A DNA stretch of 64,000 nucleotides from G965216255 sp965216255 (GTDB lineage: Bacteria; Bacteroidota; Rhodothermia; Rhodothermales; Bin80): contig OZ244148.1 in the NCBI GenBank assembly GCA_965216255.1, positions 1 through 64,000 of the forward strand. Direction: 5' to 3'. Of this stretch, positions 36,481 through 46,622 are shown one piece after another; within the stretch, counting starts at the first letter, position 1; every line of letters starts with the position of its first letter. The notes beneath the pieces are model-generated. The model ran no database searches. It was not told the DNA's origin and worked only from the letters and a program-made list of their open reading frames with translations. Made by a program: the position numbers and the translations under genes.

Positions 36481-36729
36481 TTACACCGGCCGCACATTCT
36501 CCGAGTTCCTTCCGATCAGGGTATTGTTTTGAAGAGTCATTGAAAATTGCGCAGGGCCGCCTGAGCCATATGGCGTGAAGGTTGTGGAACTAGTGGTACC
36601 CAGCACATGTAAGTTGTCTCGATGAGGCGTGGTTTGAGGGACTGCAATCCTGTAGGTAGCGGGGCCTGCATGAAGGTAGGAAAGGCAGGTGATAGCGAGC
36701 CAACGCCGGATTTTGAGATTACCAAGCAC
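36481..36729 (-). CDS. Possible small ORF upstream of the peptide gene
   Basis: This 82-codon frame starts at a GTG. Its C-terminal half looks protein-like and is rich in Thr, Ser, Gly and Asn (LGTTSSTTFTPYGSGGPAQF, then NNTLIGRN). It lies 29 bp upstream of the candidate peptide gene in the same direction. It may be a second peptide, the tail of a gene cut by the IS fragment beyond 36800, or non-coding. Confidence 0.3.
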   Translation of the reverse strand: MLGNLKIRRWLAITCLSYLHAGPATYRIAVPQTTPHRDNLHVLGTTSSTTFTPYGSGGPAQFSMTLQNNTLIGRNSENVRPV

Positions 36730-36834
36730 TGATTGGCGGTGGTATGCCCCAAATCAGTGGGGTAACGAGACACATAGGCGATCTCCGTTGTCCGAGGATG
36801 CAAACCTTAGTCCCATGCTGGCGCGTGAGCGGGC

Positions 36835-37190
36835 CTACGCAGCTCGTCCGTGGGCCGGATGCCGTCGCCGTCGCCATTCTTCCTGCCTCTTCAGTGTCAG
36901 ACCGATTCGGTGCATATTGGCCGCTACCATCACCAGGGCCACCGTACGGGCAAACCCTACAGCGCCGTGCGTGCGCACCAGCCTCAGCTCCCGGTGGTTC
37001 AGGTTGTTGATAGCCGACTTCATTGCCGGATGTTGGCGCCGCGCTGCGACAAATGCTTTGGCCGTTTCCCTCTCCAGATCCTCCTGATTGCGCCGGCCCT
37101 TTCTGGGCATAACGTTTAGATCGAGTAGCCGGTCCAGCTGCTCACGATTCTTCGGTGTGCAAAAGCCCCTGTCCTAGCTGCACAAACGCA
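36835..37190 (-). pseudogene. IS5/ISNCY-type transposase, C-terminal fragment
   Basis: Reading from the region near 37190, the segment DRGFCTPKNREQLDRLLDLN, then PRKGRRNQEDLERETAKAFV and HPAMKSAINNLNHRELRLV is the late DDE region and C-terminus of an ISNCY-like transposase. There is an in-frame stop just before DRGF. A matching N-terminal fragment of the same family lies at 60314-60593. Confidence 0.8.
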
Positions 37191-37259
37191 TTGACGGATA
37201 GCGCTTCTTCACCTCCGTAACCGAAGTTCCCCCTAATGCGGGAGTGAAGAATATTAGGG

Positions 37260-37476
37260 GAACTTCACAGTCAGAGGGATCGACTTGCGCTCCAGCTGGA
37301 GGACACTCAAGAGCATCCTTCGGAGGCAGGTTCGCACCACTAACATCTTGGAACGCAAGGGCGTGTGCACGCTGCACATGCGCACAGCATCACAGTCAAA
37401 TACCGAGCTCAAGGCCGTTTACGATGCCCTTAGCGTGGACTCGGTGCCACTCGCCATGCAGAAGACGATCATATGA
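37260..37476 (+). pseudogene. IS1634-family transposase, extreme C-terminal fragment D
   Basis: The last ~65 codons, SSWRTLKSILRRQVRTTNIL to PLAMQKTII, match the end of the element C transposase. Upstream homology ends near 37260. It is another truncated IS1634 copy. Confidence 0.88.
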
Positions 37477-37574
37477 GCTGAGGCTACCACACGCGTTTTG
37501 AGGCACAATGTTTTGCCTGAAGAGCGAAAAACATCCTTGTACCGATCTAAGAATACTGTACTTACAAGAGTTAT

Positions 37575-37861
37575 CTATTGAACTTGGGCTAGCTCCTCGT
37601 GGACCCTGGCCCAGTCCGGGCAGTGACGATGATCTGAAGGAACCGTGACCTTGACGAATAACGCCTGCTTCAACACGGCATCGGTCGCCCCTTCCGGCAG
37701 CGGCCAGGAAATGTCGGACCGCCTGGCGACACGCAGATAATTGCGAATGGTCGTGTGAGACAGTCCCAGCAGCGTTTTTTCTCAAGGTTGCTGAGCTTGA
37801 CATCAAAAGCAAGGTGAATAACATCGCGTAGCATGCGCATGGAGATTCGGTGCACAGACAT
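37575..37861 (-). pseudogene. istA: IS21 IstA, N-terminal fragment with a frameshift
   Basis: The reading MSVHRISMRMLRDVIHLAFD then VKLSNLEK is followed, after one missing A in an A-tract near 37777, by TLLGLSHTTIRNYLRVARRS and DISWPLPEG. This is the helix-turn-helix N-terminus of IstA. It stops at 37575, so the integrase core is missing. It lies 247 bp beyond the end of brxL. Confidence 0.75.
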
Positions 37862-38107
37862 CGTAATCCTCATTGGTAGCGAGCGAGGGGCGATACCGTT
37901 GGGTTGCATGGAATCTCCGGCAGTGTCCAAACAAACTGAACCATAAGTCCAACCGGAATTGGACTGCCATTCCTGCAGATCCACCAAGAGTGGAAGCCTT
38001 GCGCCGGAATGACTGAAAAAATAGACCGGGGTGGGAACCTTCAAATGGAACAGGTGGAAATCTTCACGTGGAATTACGCAATACGGTTAGCAAAGCGGGA
38101 ATTGCTT

Positions 38108-40162
38108 CTACCCAAGCAACGCCTTGAGCAGGGAATCCGTTGAATCCGAGTAGAATTGGATGTTGATCCGCGTGGCGATATCGTCGGAGAGGTCGAACAA
38201 CTGCTTTCTCGACGAAACCGGCATCAAAACGATACTGGCACCCTTGTCCACGGCAATTGCGACACATCCCGCGGCGTTTGCCAGCGGTTCAATTGAGCCG
38301 CCCAGATTCATCTCTCCGACAACAATCAGTCCACCCTTCGTGCTTGTCTCAAGCAATCCACTACAAAGGGCCAAAAGCGCTGGCAGACCCAACGCAGTTC
38401 CACTGCGATCGTTGTCGAATGCCCTGAGCTGGACCGAAAACTCGTGGGCACGCGGATCACGATCCCCAATCAGTTCCTTTCCACGTACGTAAAGGTTCTG
38501 CTCGGCATACCGGACGCTCTCCCGGAACGCTGCTGGCACCGGGGCATTAAGAATCTTAACACCGCTGCCTCTGCCCAAGGTTACCTCAATGCGATACAGG
38601 CAGGGGCCTGTACCAGGTCCGCCGGGGCTGATTCCCCATATTTGGCCAGGTGGCAATGGGTCGCGCTCAATTGCCTTGTCGCTGTGGAGTTCTGGTGTAG
38701 AAACGAACTTCTCGATTCCGTCCTCACCCATTGAGTAGCTGAAATGTGTGTTCCGGAACTCGCTCCTGAATACACGCTTTTGCTGCTCCTTGACCCGGCG
38801 TCTGGCTTCCAAGGCGACGCGAACGATCTTTTCTAACTCATCATCCAGAACCGGCATTTCCGGATCCGGATAGAGTAGCTTGAGAAGACCGCTAACTGTC
38901 TTGTTGGATGCTGTAATGTCGCGTCCACTCAGCGCACCGCCATAATTTACACGACCCTGCAGTGCAGGTATACGGCTGCCAGACCGCAGTCGACTCCAGC
39001 ACTCTGAAAGAAAATCGCTTACCAGGCCAAAGTGATCGGTGAGGTGCTCATTGGGATTGAGCTTAGGGAATTCCCAGCCGGGCACATACAGGTGAATGCG
39101 ATCCATGAATGCCGTGTCGTCCCGCATCTCCGGCGGCAGGGGGCCAAGTAGGTGGCCAATGCGCTGCTGGCGCTCGACCTCGACGTCAAGGTTGCCAACC
39201 ATTACGATTCCGCCTTGAGCCCGGATGCTTTCCTTACCACGGGAAAACTCGCCGGACTCCATGTAACCTTTTAAGATATTGACGCCGTCCTTCTGGTCGA
39301 AGGAGACGCCGGTAATCTCATCGAAGCAGACCACATCGTATTGGCACACCAAGCCGCGCTGACCCGTGGCATTGTTGACGAACATCTTGGCCACAGTTGC
39401 CTTGCCACCCGAAATCAAGTGTGCATATGGGGAGATCTGCTGGAATAGATGGCTCTTGCCGGTTCCACGCGGACCCAGCTCGACCATATTACAGTTGCGC
39501 TCGACGAACGGAACCATTCTTATAAGGGCGACCATCTGCGCGCGCTCGGACAATGCGTCCGGTTCCAAGCCCACACTGCGGAGCAGCAGTCGTTTCCATT
39601 CCTCGCTCGTGAAATCGTGTCGGGCATGCTTGAGGGTGTCCAGTACGCTGGCCTTGGAAAGCTGTATTGCACGCAGGTTGTCAATTCCAAAGGGCCGCCC
39701 TCCTCTTTCTTGGGCGATGGCACCGTCGTAGCTCAGGGTAACTTCCGCATAAAAACCGTCCGTCAGCATCCGTTCGTGCTGCTTAACGAGCTTGTCGTCG
39801 ATGCGCACGTCCTTGATCGCTACGCTCGGCAGCTCGGCGACGAAGGAATCGGTCTTGGCGTCCAGTTTGGCCCGTACGATATCAATCAACTTAACTGCGC
39901 CTCGCTCACGCGCCCGGGCCTTGAACAATTCCTCTTCGCCGGTCCTGACGGTACGGTCGGCCAGTTGCCGCTCCACAATGGCCAAGCCCTCCTCTATTTC
40001 CTGTTCGTCCGTGCTCGCGCAGTAACGCCCGAGCAGGAATTCGACGACATAGGTGGGGACCGGATATTGGCGGCTGTACTTGCGGACCAAATCCTTGCGA
40101 ACCAAGTAGCCTTGGAACGCTGCCTCCGCCAGGCGGTCAAGTTGGTCGAGTTCTGTTTTCAA
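38108..40162 (-). CDS. brxL: BREX Lon-like protease/AAA+ BrxL
   Basis: This 684-residue protein is the last gene of the BREX operon. The AAA+ part has Walker A GPRGTGKSH (about residue 232), Walker B VVCFDEITGV and a glycine-rich sensor region. The C-terminal Lon-like fold shows the Ser of DRSGTALGLPALLALCSG (about 587) and the Lys of VDKGASIVLMPVSSRK (about 637). BrxL assembles on DNA and is needed for phage exclusion in several type 1 systems. Its start overlaps the pglZ stop by 4 nt. Length and order are canonical and the reading frame is intact. Confidence 0.95.
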   Translation of the reverse strand: MKTELDQLDRLAEAAFQGYLVRKDLVRKYSRQYPVPTYVVEFLLGRYCASTDEQEIEEGLAIVERQLADRTVRTGEEELFKARARERGAVKLIDIVRAKLDAKTDSFVAELPSVAIKDVRIDDKLVKQHERMLTDGFYAEVTLSYDGAIAQERGGRPFGIDNLRAIQLSKASVLDTLKHARHDFTSEEWKRLLLRSVGLEPDALSERAQMVALIRMVPFVERNCNMVELGPRGTGKSHLFQQISPYAHLISGGKATVAKMFVNNATGQRGLVCQYDVVCFDEITGVSFDQKDGVNILKGYMESGEFSRGKESIRAQGGIVMVGNLDVEVERQQRIGHLLGPLPPEMRDDTAFMDRIHLYVPGWEFPKLNPNEHLTDHFGLVSDFLSECWSRLRSGSRIPALQGRVNYGGALSGRDITASNKTVSGLLKLLYPDPEMPVLDDELEKIVRVALEARRRVKEQQKRVFRSEFRNTHFSYSMGEDGIEKFVSTPELHSDKAIERDPLPPGQIWGISPGGPGTGPCLYRIEVTLGRGSGVKILNAPVPAAFRESVRYAEQNLYVRGKELIGDRDPRAHEFSVQLRAFDNDRSGTALGLPALLALCSGLLETSTKGGLIVVGEMNLGGSIEPLANAAGCVAIAVDKGASIVLMPVSSRKQLFDLSDDIATRINIQFYSDSTDSLLKALLG

Positions 40163-42501
40163 CCGTCACCCCCAATAATCGTGGATTTCTTCTCCACCAC
40201 TTGACCGACCGCATCCAGCACGACGGCTACCGCCGACGTGCCTTCCAGTTCTTCATTTGAGACCAGTACGCTGGCGGTCCCTGTGTCATCTAGCCAACGC
40301 ATCTGGCCAACGCTTGAATTCGGGTCATTTACGCTGGTACGCAAGTCGACACGCAGTCCAGTGTGCGAGCACTTGACCTCAATACGGCAGCGCAGCCCGC
40401 TCCAGGACATCTTCACTATCTTCGCAGTCAAAAGAGTTGTATCTGATCCGGCTGTCACACGGATAATCGGTACCAAGCATTCCTGAAGACTCAATCCGCC
40501 ATGAGCGTACTTGTGGCCAGCACTGAAGCATGCGATGCCAGGCGCCACGGCGACGCATTCAAGCTTGTTCCAATGCCACTGCACAGTTGGCACCTCCACC
40601 CTGGAGCTGCCCTTTATGGCGGCGCAGCGCGCCCAGCGACTGGCTGTCAAGTATTTGGGTAGTTCGACCTTAGGGAGCTCTCCAGGCAGCCATAGCCAGC
40701 CATGGTCGGTTACAATGCGGATTTCACGCCAACCGGCATCGAACAACTCCCCCACTCGTTCAAGCAGGTGTTTGACCTGGTTTGCGATCTCGCCGGCGAG
40801 CCTACCCTTCAGCTTATGACCGAGGCTATCCAATTCACCATGCTCGGTCCATCCATGGCCAGACGGATCACCGGTTTCAGCTGGGTCAACGAATTGATAG
40901 CCATTCGCTGAAAGCAGTTTACGAAAGCGGTCCGCGGTCAGGGACCGCTCGTCCTCCGCAGTAACCGGTCGGAAATCCTCGCCTACCGAAAGTCCCTTTA
41001 TCTTGCTTGCAACCGGCGAGACCGCAGGTTTGGCCGTTGCAGTCACCGTTGGTAAGCCTGCCCATCGCGTAGATAGGTCTGTCATCCAACCCCTATTCCG
41101 CATGCGGGATACTAGTTGCTGGGCCACATCAAAACGAAGGCCATCGGCAAATAGAATCATGCCGCCAGAACTGCCAAACTCGTTCTCAAAGCGCCTATCA
41201 TCATGACACGGCAAGGGCTCTTTCTTGATTAGCATCTGGAGCCGCTCGGCAGCAAATGCTAGCCACGGCCGGTAGACGGCGTCCAATGCCTTACTTACCG
41301 CTCGTATGTCCTTGGCGATCGTTACTTCGGCGGCTGCAGAGAGCGCCGCTGAATCGACTTGCCAGGCCCTATCGGCGTACAACTCGGCCATCTCCTTCAC
41401 CGATGCGCCACCCAGCTTGGTGGGCGAGGCCCGTACCAGACGCGCAATATGGCCAAGCGCAATCGCAAGCGGAGCCTGTCCAAGCTTCTCCCAGACCCAA
41501 TCTCGCCGCGGAGCATGCAACTTCTCAAGTTCAAGAATGCGCGCTTGTCCCTCGGCCTGCGCCACGTTTTCCAATGCGTCGAGGGCTTGCCGCAGTCTTG
41601 CCTCCTCTGCCTCATTGTTCTGGGGCCAAGAGGGAGACGTTTGTTGAAAGAGATCTGCGGGTTTCGCCCTTCTCAGAAGATCAGGTACACCCGGGTAGAG
41701 CTTGGGCGACTCGGTGAAGCGATTCCAAACCGCTGCCCACAGTCCTTCTCGTTTACCCAGCAATTCGGCGCCAACCAGCTCGCCGTCTTTGTCAGGATCA
41801 AACTGGAAATTCACCTTGCAGCGTGAACGGAAGGCGGCCCACCGTCCACTCTTGTATTTGGACCGTACGTCCTGAGGATCGCTCAGCCAGCGCAGCATGT
41901 CTTTCGCTGGGTCGTCGGAAAAGAGTCTATCAAAATCCTCGGCTTCAAGTCGCTTCCCTTTCAGTCGTTCGATCGACGTAGTGGCGAGTACCGCGGCCGA
42001 ACGCTGCATGGCTTTCCGAGTGGCTGCGTCTTGTGAGACATCGAGGCCCAAACCTCCATTCTTGGAAACCAGGAATGCTTCGATAGTCCAATCCCTTCCG
42101 CTCTTTTGCGCCCAGCAAACGCCACGATACTGAAGCTCGACCAGGGGTCTAAGGCTGTCGGGGCATTCCTGTACCGCTCGCAGGTCTTGTCGACCAACGT
42201 TGGGCAAGTATACGATCGGCGTGGCCTCCTCGGGTAACTCGACATCAGGGAGCGCGCCGTCCAGTGCACTGCGCAGCCAAATGGCTGGTCCCCTTCGATT
42301 CCCCAGATCGTATTCTCCATACGTCAAGAGCTGCGGGAGAAGCTGGCGCAATTGAGGAATAAGGGGCAGCCACTCGGAATCCTGATCCGCCCATAGCACT
42401 GCACACGGTTGCACGACATCGCTCGAGTTGAATTTCGCTGCAGCCTCCAAGGATCGAACAATCGCTTCAATGACGGTTTTGCCGTGCGTTCGTGATGCCA
42501 T
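40159..42501 (-). CDS. pglZ: BREX alkaline-phosphatase-like protein PglZ
   Basis: This 780-residue protein contains the PglZ core: MILFADGLRFDVAQQLVSRM (about residue 450) with the metal-binding Asp, and RIVTDHGWLWLPGE (about 599) with the late Asp-His pair. The N-terminal 400 residues are the helical/P-loop-less part typical of type 1 PglZ. PglZ is a core component of all BREX systems and is thought to be a metal-dependent hydrolase within the defence complex. Its ATG overlaps the TAA of an upstream unknown ORF (TAATG), and its stop overlaps brxL. Intact. Confidence 0.95.
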   Translation of the reverse strand: MASRTHGKTVIEAIVRSLEAAAKFNSSDVVQPCAVLWADQDSEWLPLIPQLRQLLPQLLTYGEYDLGNRRGPAIWLRSALDGALPDVELPEEATPIVYLPNVGRQDLRAVQECPDSLRPLVELQYRGVCWAQKSGRDWTIEAFLVSKNGGLGLDVSQDAATRKAMQRSAAVLATTSIERLKGKRLEAEDFDRLFSDDPAKDMLRWLSDPQDVRSKYKSGRWAAFRSRCKVNFQFDPDKDGELVGAELLGKREGLWAAVWNRFTESPKLYPGVPDLLRRAKPADLFQQTSPSWPQNNEAEEARLRQALDALENVAQAEGQARILELEKLHAPRRDWVWEKLGQAPLAIALGHIARLVRASPTKLGGASVKEMAELYADRAWQVDSAALSAAAEVTIAKDIRAVSKALDAVYRPWLAFAAERLQMLIKKEPLPCHDDRRFENEFGSSGGMILFADGLRFDVAQQLVSRMRNRGWMTDLSTRWAGLPTVTATAKPAVSPVASKIKGLSVGEDFRPVTAEDERSLTADRFRKLLSANGYQFVDPAETGDPSGHGWTEHGELDSLGHKLKGRLAGEIANQVKHLLERVGELFDAGWREIRIVTDHGWLWLPGELPKVELPKYLTASRWARCAAIKGSSRVEVPTVQWHWNKLECVAVAPGIACFSAGHKYAHGGLSLQECLVPIIRVTAGSDTTLLTAKIVKMSWSGLRCRIEVKCSHTGLRVDLRTSVNDPNSSVGQMRWLDDTGTASVLVSNEELEGTSAVAVVLDAVGQVVEKKSTIIGGDG

Positions 42502-43141
42502 TAGCCTCTGAAGCCGTATTGCCGTTGCCGGGGCACGAAGGAATCCGCCCGAGCCTCCAAACTCCCCGTTGCTTTATCACAAATCTCGAGCATGCCGATG
42601 AAACCAATCGCCCTGCATGGGAACTCCTTGCTCTTCAAGGAAGTCGAGCTTTTCCCCCTACGCATAACATCACAGAATACAGGAATGTGCGGGTTATTCG
42701 GTGTGTGCCGGAATCGACACTCAGTCCATGAAGGCCACACATTCTGAGTGACTAGATTGGCAGGGCACGCCTGATCAAGAATGTCCTGCGACTGATTCAT
42801 GCGCAGCGGTTCTGGGATGGACGGCGTAGGCGGGACACAGGAGTTGTACTGCACGGACAAATAGCGATCTACGGCGCAGGATTGCCCGCCCGACTGGGAA
42901 GCATCAAGTATACGGCTGATTCGGGGCCTCCAGATCAAGTTCTTCCAGTTTACACAGCTGTCGTACTGTCATCTAACTTGAGAAAATCACAAGTTAAATT
43001 TCCGCCCCGGCCCATCCACCAAGAGTACTTGCTGGGATCCACTGCGCGGCCAGGAATGTGGAACTCATGGCTGCGGCTCATGCGGTTAACCTGCAATACC
43101 CGCTTCTGGATGTTCCCTTGTATGAAGCGCAACCCTTTCAT
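42501..43141 (-). other. Unexplained coupled ORF(s) between pglX and pglZ
   Basis: A frame starts at ATG 43141, overlapping the pglX stop (ATGA), and gives MKGLRFIQGNIQKRVLQVNR and HIPGRAVDPSKYSWWMGRGG before a stop at 42950. Another frame, open from about 42970 to 42501, gives RISRILDASQSGGQSCAVDR to PRQRQYGFRG and ends in TAATG with the pglZ start. A third frame in the overlap reads VRQLCKLEELDLEAPNQPYT. Coupling at both ends suggests one gene of about 210 codons broken by one or two indels near 42930-42970, or two small genes. No family is recognised. Type 1 BREX usually has no gene here. Confidence 0.5.
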
Positions 43142-46100
43142 TGCTTCCCGCCAGCTTGGGCACGAGCAGCCTGCTTGGTTGCATTGGCCAAATGCATGTC
43201 GTTAACGCGCTCGGCGGTAAATTGGCCGTTATTCCTGAACCAAGGGAATTGCGCCTCGTCGCGGACAGCCTCCCTGCCCAGATCTTTGCCCCAGCGAATA
43301 TTCTTCGGCCGCGACCGCAAGATGCCTGCGCCTTTCTTGCCATTAGGCACATCCTGGGCCATAAAGGGGCGGATATTGATCCGCACACCATCGTTGATGT
43401 CCGGATCCCAGCCGATCGGCTGTTCGCTCATCGGCTTCCAACGGATGAAGATATCAAAAGGTGGCTCACCTTCAAGAATGGCTTCCAGCCGTTTCTGCAG
43501 TTCCAGCGCCGCGGCGAGGCGATCTTCTGCACCCCCCTTACCTCGCTTTACGCCGTCCCGCTGGCGAGAAATCCAGTCGCCGAGGTAGCTGTATGTCAGC
43601 GATTCGAGAAGTCGCCGGCCTTGTCCATTACCCTCAGCCAGCCTGTGGTAGTTGATCAGGGCATGGAAGCCGTCGCGCTTGCGGCCGTCCCAAACATGCC
43701 AGACAAACGGCCGGTTATGGAACAACTGGCAGTGCTGGTCAAAGAAGTGATTGCGCAGCCAGTCGTCCAGGTTCGCGCTGCCAGCGCTGGCGGGCAGTTT
43801 GGCAAGCACGCCTTCGCTCCAAGTGATGCCAAAGGCATCAGCCAACAGCCCGAGCAGTCGATCTTCGGCCGTTGATTCACCCCGTACGGACGGGATACAA
43901 ACGATACCGTCCGTATCTGCCAATCCCTGCAAAGCCTGTGAGCGCAATACCCATTTGCGTTGCTCTTCGGCGAGCTTCATCCCAACATCTTCTTCCGCTG
44001 GCCAGCGGTATCCGAGCAGGCGGGCGACGGAGACTTGTAACACCGCTGCGTCGGCACGCAGGGAACCATGAGTCGTCCGTTTTTCTGATTCATTCCAAAC
44101 AACCGCCCCACATGGATGGCCATGGTAAATCCATTGCGTGGGATCGTTTGAATAGGGAAGCGGGAGGCCGTTAGGATATCGGTCCCTAGCAATCTTGGTC
44201 CAATGCTCCAGGTCAAACGGGATCTGTGCCAGCGTAGCATTGGTAACGTTGAGTTTTTGGTCGATGCACCGCACCGCCTCGTTGTATGCAGGCGAAGCGC
44301 AGAAGCACCAGAGAGCGGGGAGCACGTCGTCGCCAGCAGGGCCTATAGCACAGCCATTGTTGTCGAACAGTTCGCCCGTGTACCGCGTGGCCGGAAGGAC
44401 GCGCATCTGTGAGACAAGAACCCCCGGATTGCCCCATATCGACTTTCCCTGTATACGTGCGCCCTTCCGGTTTTGAAGGAATAGATTTTCGTCCTGGCCC
44501 CAATGCAGAACATGCTCCCTCCCTCCAAAATCTACTGTTTCACGCACCGTGCTCTGTTGGAACCGCCAGTCAGGGAAAATCTCCGGCATCTCCCAAAACT
44601 TTCTCCCAAAACAAGCATAATCTCCAGACGCAATGCCTTGGAAGGCTCCCACATGCTCCTCCAAAAGCGGGCCGTAGTCCTCAGACAGCGTTACGCGCGC
44701 ATCTGGATTCTCTAATTGTCGCACCTGCTTAATACCCTTGATTTCCGCTTGGGCCAATTGCACGGCCTTCTCGCTGGCCTTGCGAAATCCGGACACATCC
44801 AATAAGTACATTACATTGGATGCCGCAGCATGGTCGATTTGGTCACCTGGACGGCGGGTAGGGTGACTACGGCTAAGGACTAGCAAGACTGCAAATGCGC
44901 CAGCCGCAGCCGAGGATCTAAAGCCTCCTTCGCCCAATCGGGCCACTAGGTGCCAGGATTGCTTCTTCAGGAGGCTTTCCCGGAGCCTGCTGTAGGTTTT
45001 GAGGGAAAGCCAGTTTTGCGGCAGCACCAGCCCTACGGTTCCACCTACGGCGCAAAACCTCAAGCAGCGCTCCAGAAACACGGTGGCCAGATCCTGCTTC
45101 GCGGCCGGGTGCTGCCGCTCGCAATATTGGCGCAGCCCTTCGCCCTGCTTTCTACGAGCGAGGTACGGTACGTTGGTAATGACGAGCGTGTAACGGCATG
45201 TAAGCAGTTCTGCGGCTCGTGCCATGCCTCTTGCTGCAATCACCCCTTCCTTCTGCTCAAACGTGAACCGCTCGCGGTCCATTACGGGCTTCAGCAGTGC
45301 CGCCACGGACTCAAAACCACCTTGAAACAGATCAGCCTCCACGGAACGTGGGTTGATGAGAGAGCCGAGTTCAGGCCCTTGGGCGAACAGATCGTAGATG
45401 GCGCTTAGGCTATTGCTCAGCCTTACAGCAAGCGGAGTAGAATGGGCGCCGCCCTGGACACATTCTTCTGGAGCCTCCCCTGCTTCATTGGCTAATTCTG
45501 CCAACGCGAGCCACTGTTTCTTCGACATGTTGGGTGCCAAGCCCGAGCACGCCAAATTCAGTTGCGGGAGCGTCCGAAAACCTCCAGCATCAGGATAGGT
45601 CCATGCGGCCAGGGCCAGCGCAAAGGCTGCCAGCGCAACGCAACGCTGGTCAATCTCGAGCCCGTACAGGTTTTCACTTAGCACAGCGTCTATGGCGTCA
45701 CTGGCGGTTACGCCCTCCCGTGCCATGCGCATGGGCACCAGCATCAATAATGCCTCGACCAGAAAATGTCCGGAGCCACAGCATGGGTCAAGCAGGCGCA
45801 GCTCAGACAGATCGTCGGGCCAGGCGTCAAGATCGCCGGCAGTAGACGCGCCTTCTTCGGTCACCCGGAGGTATTTCAAGCTTACCGGACAAGGGGTGCC
45901 GGGATTTCGGCTGACCCACCACGCTCCGAGTGTATTGTCCAGCAGGAATCTCACCATATACGGTTCGGTGAAGAGCTGCGTTACCGCAGGCAATTCATCT
46001 GCGCCAATCTTGGTTTCCGAGTTGTTGACTTCCTGCTTCTTCTTGCTCTGCCAGAATTGGTATACCCATCCCAGCGCGTCTGAAGCCACAAAAATTGCCG

Positions 46101-46614
46101 CTGGCAACCCTTCAAGCAACTCCTCAAGTTTCAGGCGATATTCAATCGGCACCTGTACTTCGAGAACTGGATGGTCCGGTCGAAACACCTGCGGCAACAT
46201 ACAGTGCGCAAAGCGTGCTGCAAGCTGCCACTTGTCAATCCGCTCTTTTTTTGCCAGTTCCTCGCATTCGTTGAGCGTGATGGGAACCCCGAAGTCGGAC
46301 TCGATCAATAGATGGTTCTCGGCCAAAAAGCGAGCAAAGAGCATTCCATGCCATTTTTCGTATGCGCACTCATGCACCAAGCGTTCGATCGCATGGTCAC
46401 CGGAGCGCGGATCCTTGCGATCACCTAGACGGCGCGCATGTGCGCGCAAGTGCCTACGTAACGTACGCTCCTCGCTGTCCATGTGCCTGAACGGTTCATG
46501 GTAGTGCACCGCAAGTGCTTCCAGTGCCGTTCTGGACGCTGCCTCTGCAATGTCGCGGGCCTTTACAATTGTCCGTTCAAGTAGCTTACGGAGCTCTACT
46601 GAAAGCGTCTCCAT
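43138..46614 (-). CDS. pglX: BREX DNA adenine methyltransferase PglX
   Basis: This protein of about 1158 residues methylates adenine in the host BREX motif, marking self DNA. Motif I is LLDPCCGSGHFLVEALLMLV (about residue 282). The catalytic motif IV reads LVITNVPYLARRKQ (about 484), with NVPY in place of the common NPPY. A large C-terminal recognition region follows. I chose ATG 46614, 8 nt after the brxC stop with a purine-rich site before it; a GTG at 46626 overlapping that stop is an alternative. No frameshift or phase-variable tract is evident. Confidence 0.93.
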   Translation of the reverse strand: METLSVELRKLLERTIVKARDIAEAASRTALEALAVHYHEPFRHMDSEERTLRRHLRAHARRLGDRKDPRSGDHAIERLVHECAYEKWHGMLFARFLAENHLLIESDFGVPITLNECEELAKKERIDKWQLAARFAHCMLPQVFRPDHPVLEVQVPIEYRLKLEELLEGLPAAIFVASDALGWVYQFWQSKKKQEVNNSETKIGADELPAVTQLFTEPYMVRFLLDNTLGAWWVSRNPGTPCPVSLKYLRVTEEGASTAGDLDAWPDDLSELRLLDPCCGSGHFLVEALLMLVPMRMAREGVTASDAIDAVLSENLYGLEIDQRCVALAAFALALAAWTYPDAGGFRTLPQLNLACSGLAPNMSKKQWLALAELANEAGEAPEECVQGGAHSTPLAVRLSNSLSAIYDLFAQGPELGSLINPRSVEADLFQGGFESVAALLKPVMDRERFTFEQKEGVIAARGMARAAELLTCRYTLVITNVPYLARRKQGEGLRQYCERQHPAAKQDLATVFLERCLRFCAVGGTVGLVLPQNWLSLKTYSRLRESLLKKQSWHLVARLGEGGFRSSAAAGAFAVLLVLSRSHPTRRPGDQIDHAAASNVMYLLDVSGFRKASEKAVQLAQAEIKGIKQVRQLENPDARVTLSEDYGPLLEEHVGAFQGIASGDYACFGRKFWEMPEIFPDWRFQQSTVRETVDFGGREHVLHWGQDENLFLQNRKGARIQGKSIWGNPGVLVSQMRVLPATRYTGELFDNNGCAIGPAGDDVLPALWCFCASPAYNEAVRCIDQKLNVTNATLAQIPFDLEHWTKIARDRYPNGLPLPYSNDPTQWIYHGHPCGAVVWNESEKRTTHGSLRADAAVLQVSVARLLGYRWPAEEDVGMKLAEEQRKWVLRSQALQGLADTDGIVCIPSVRGESTAEDRLLGLLADAFGITWSEGVLAKLPASAGSANLDDWLRNHFFDQHCQLFHNRPFVWHVWDGRKRDGFHALINYHRLAEGNGQGRRLLESLTYSYLGDWISRQRDGVKRGKGGAEDRLAAALELQKRLEAILEGEPPFDIFIRWKPMSEQPIGWDPDINDGVRINIRPFMAQDVPNGKKGAGILRSRPKNIRWGKDLGREAVRDEAQFPWFRNNGQFTAERVNDMHLANATKQAARAQAGGKQ

Positions 46615-46622
46615 TCCTATTC

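Noticed and set aside
39449..40204. 251-codon plus-strand frame
   Set aside because: It is antisense to brxL, whose coding sense is certain from Walker and Lon motifs.
45692..46504. 270-codon plus-strand frame
   Set aside because: It is antisense to pglX and has the Ser/Arg/Cys-rich composition of a shadow frame.
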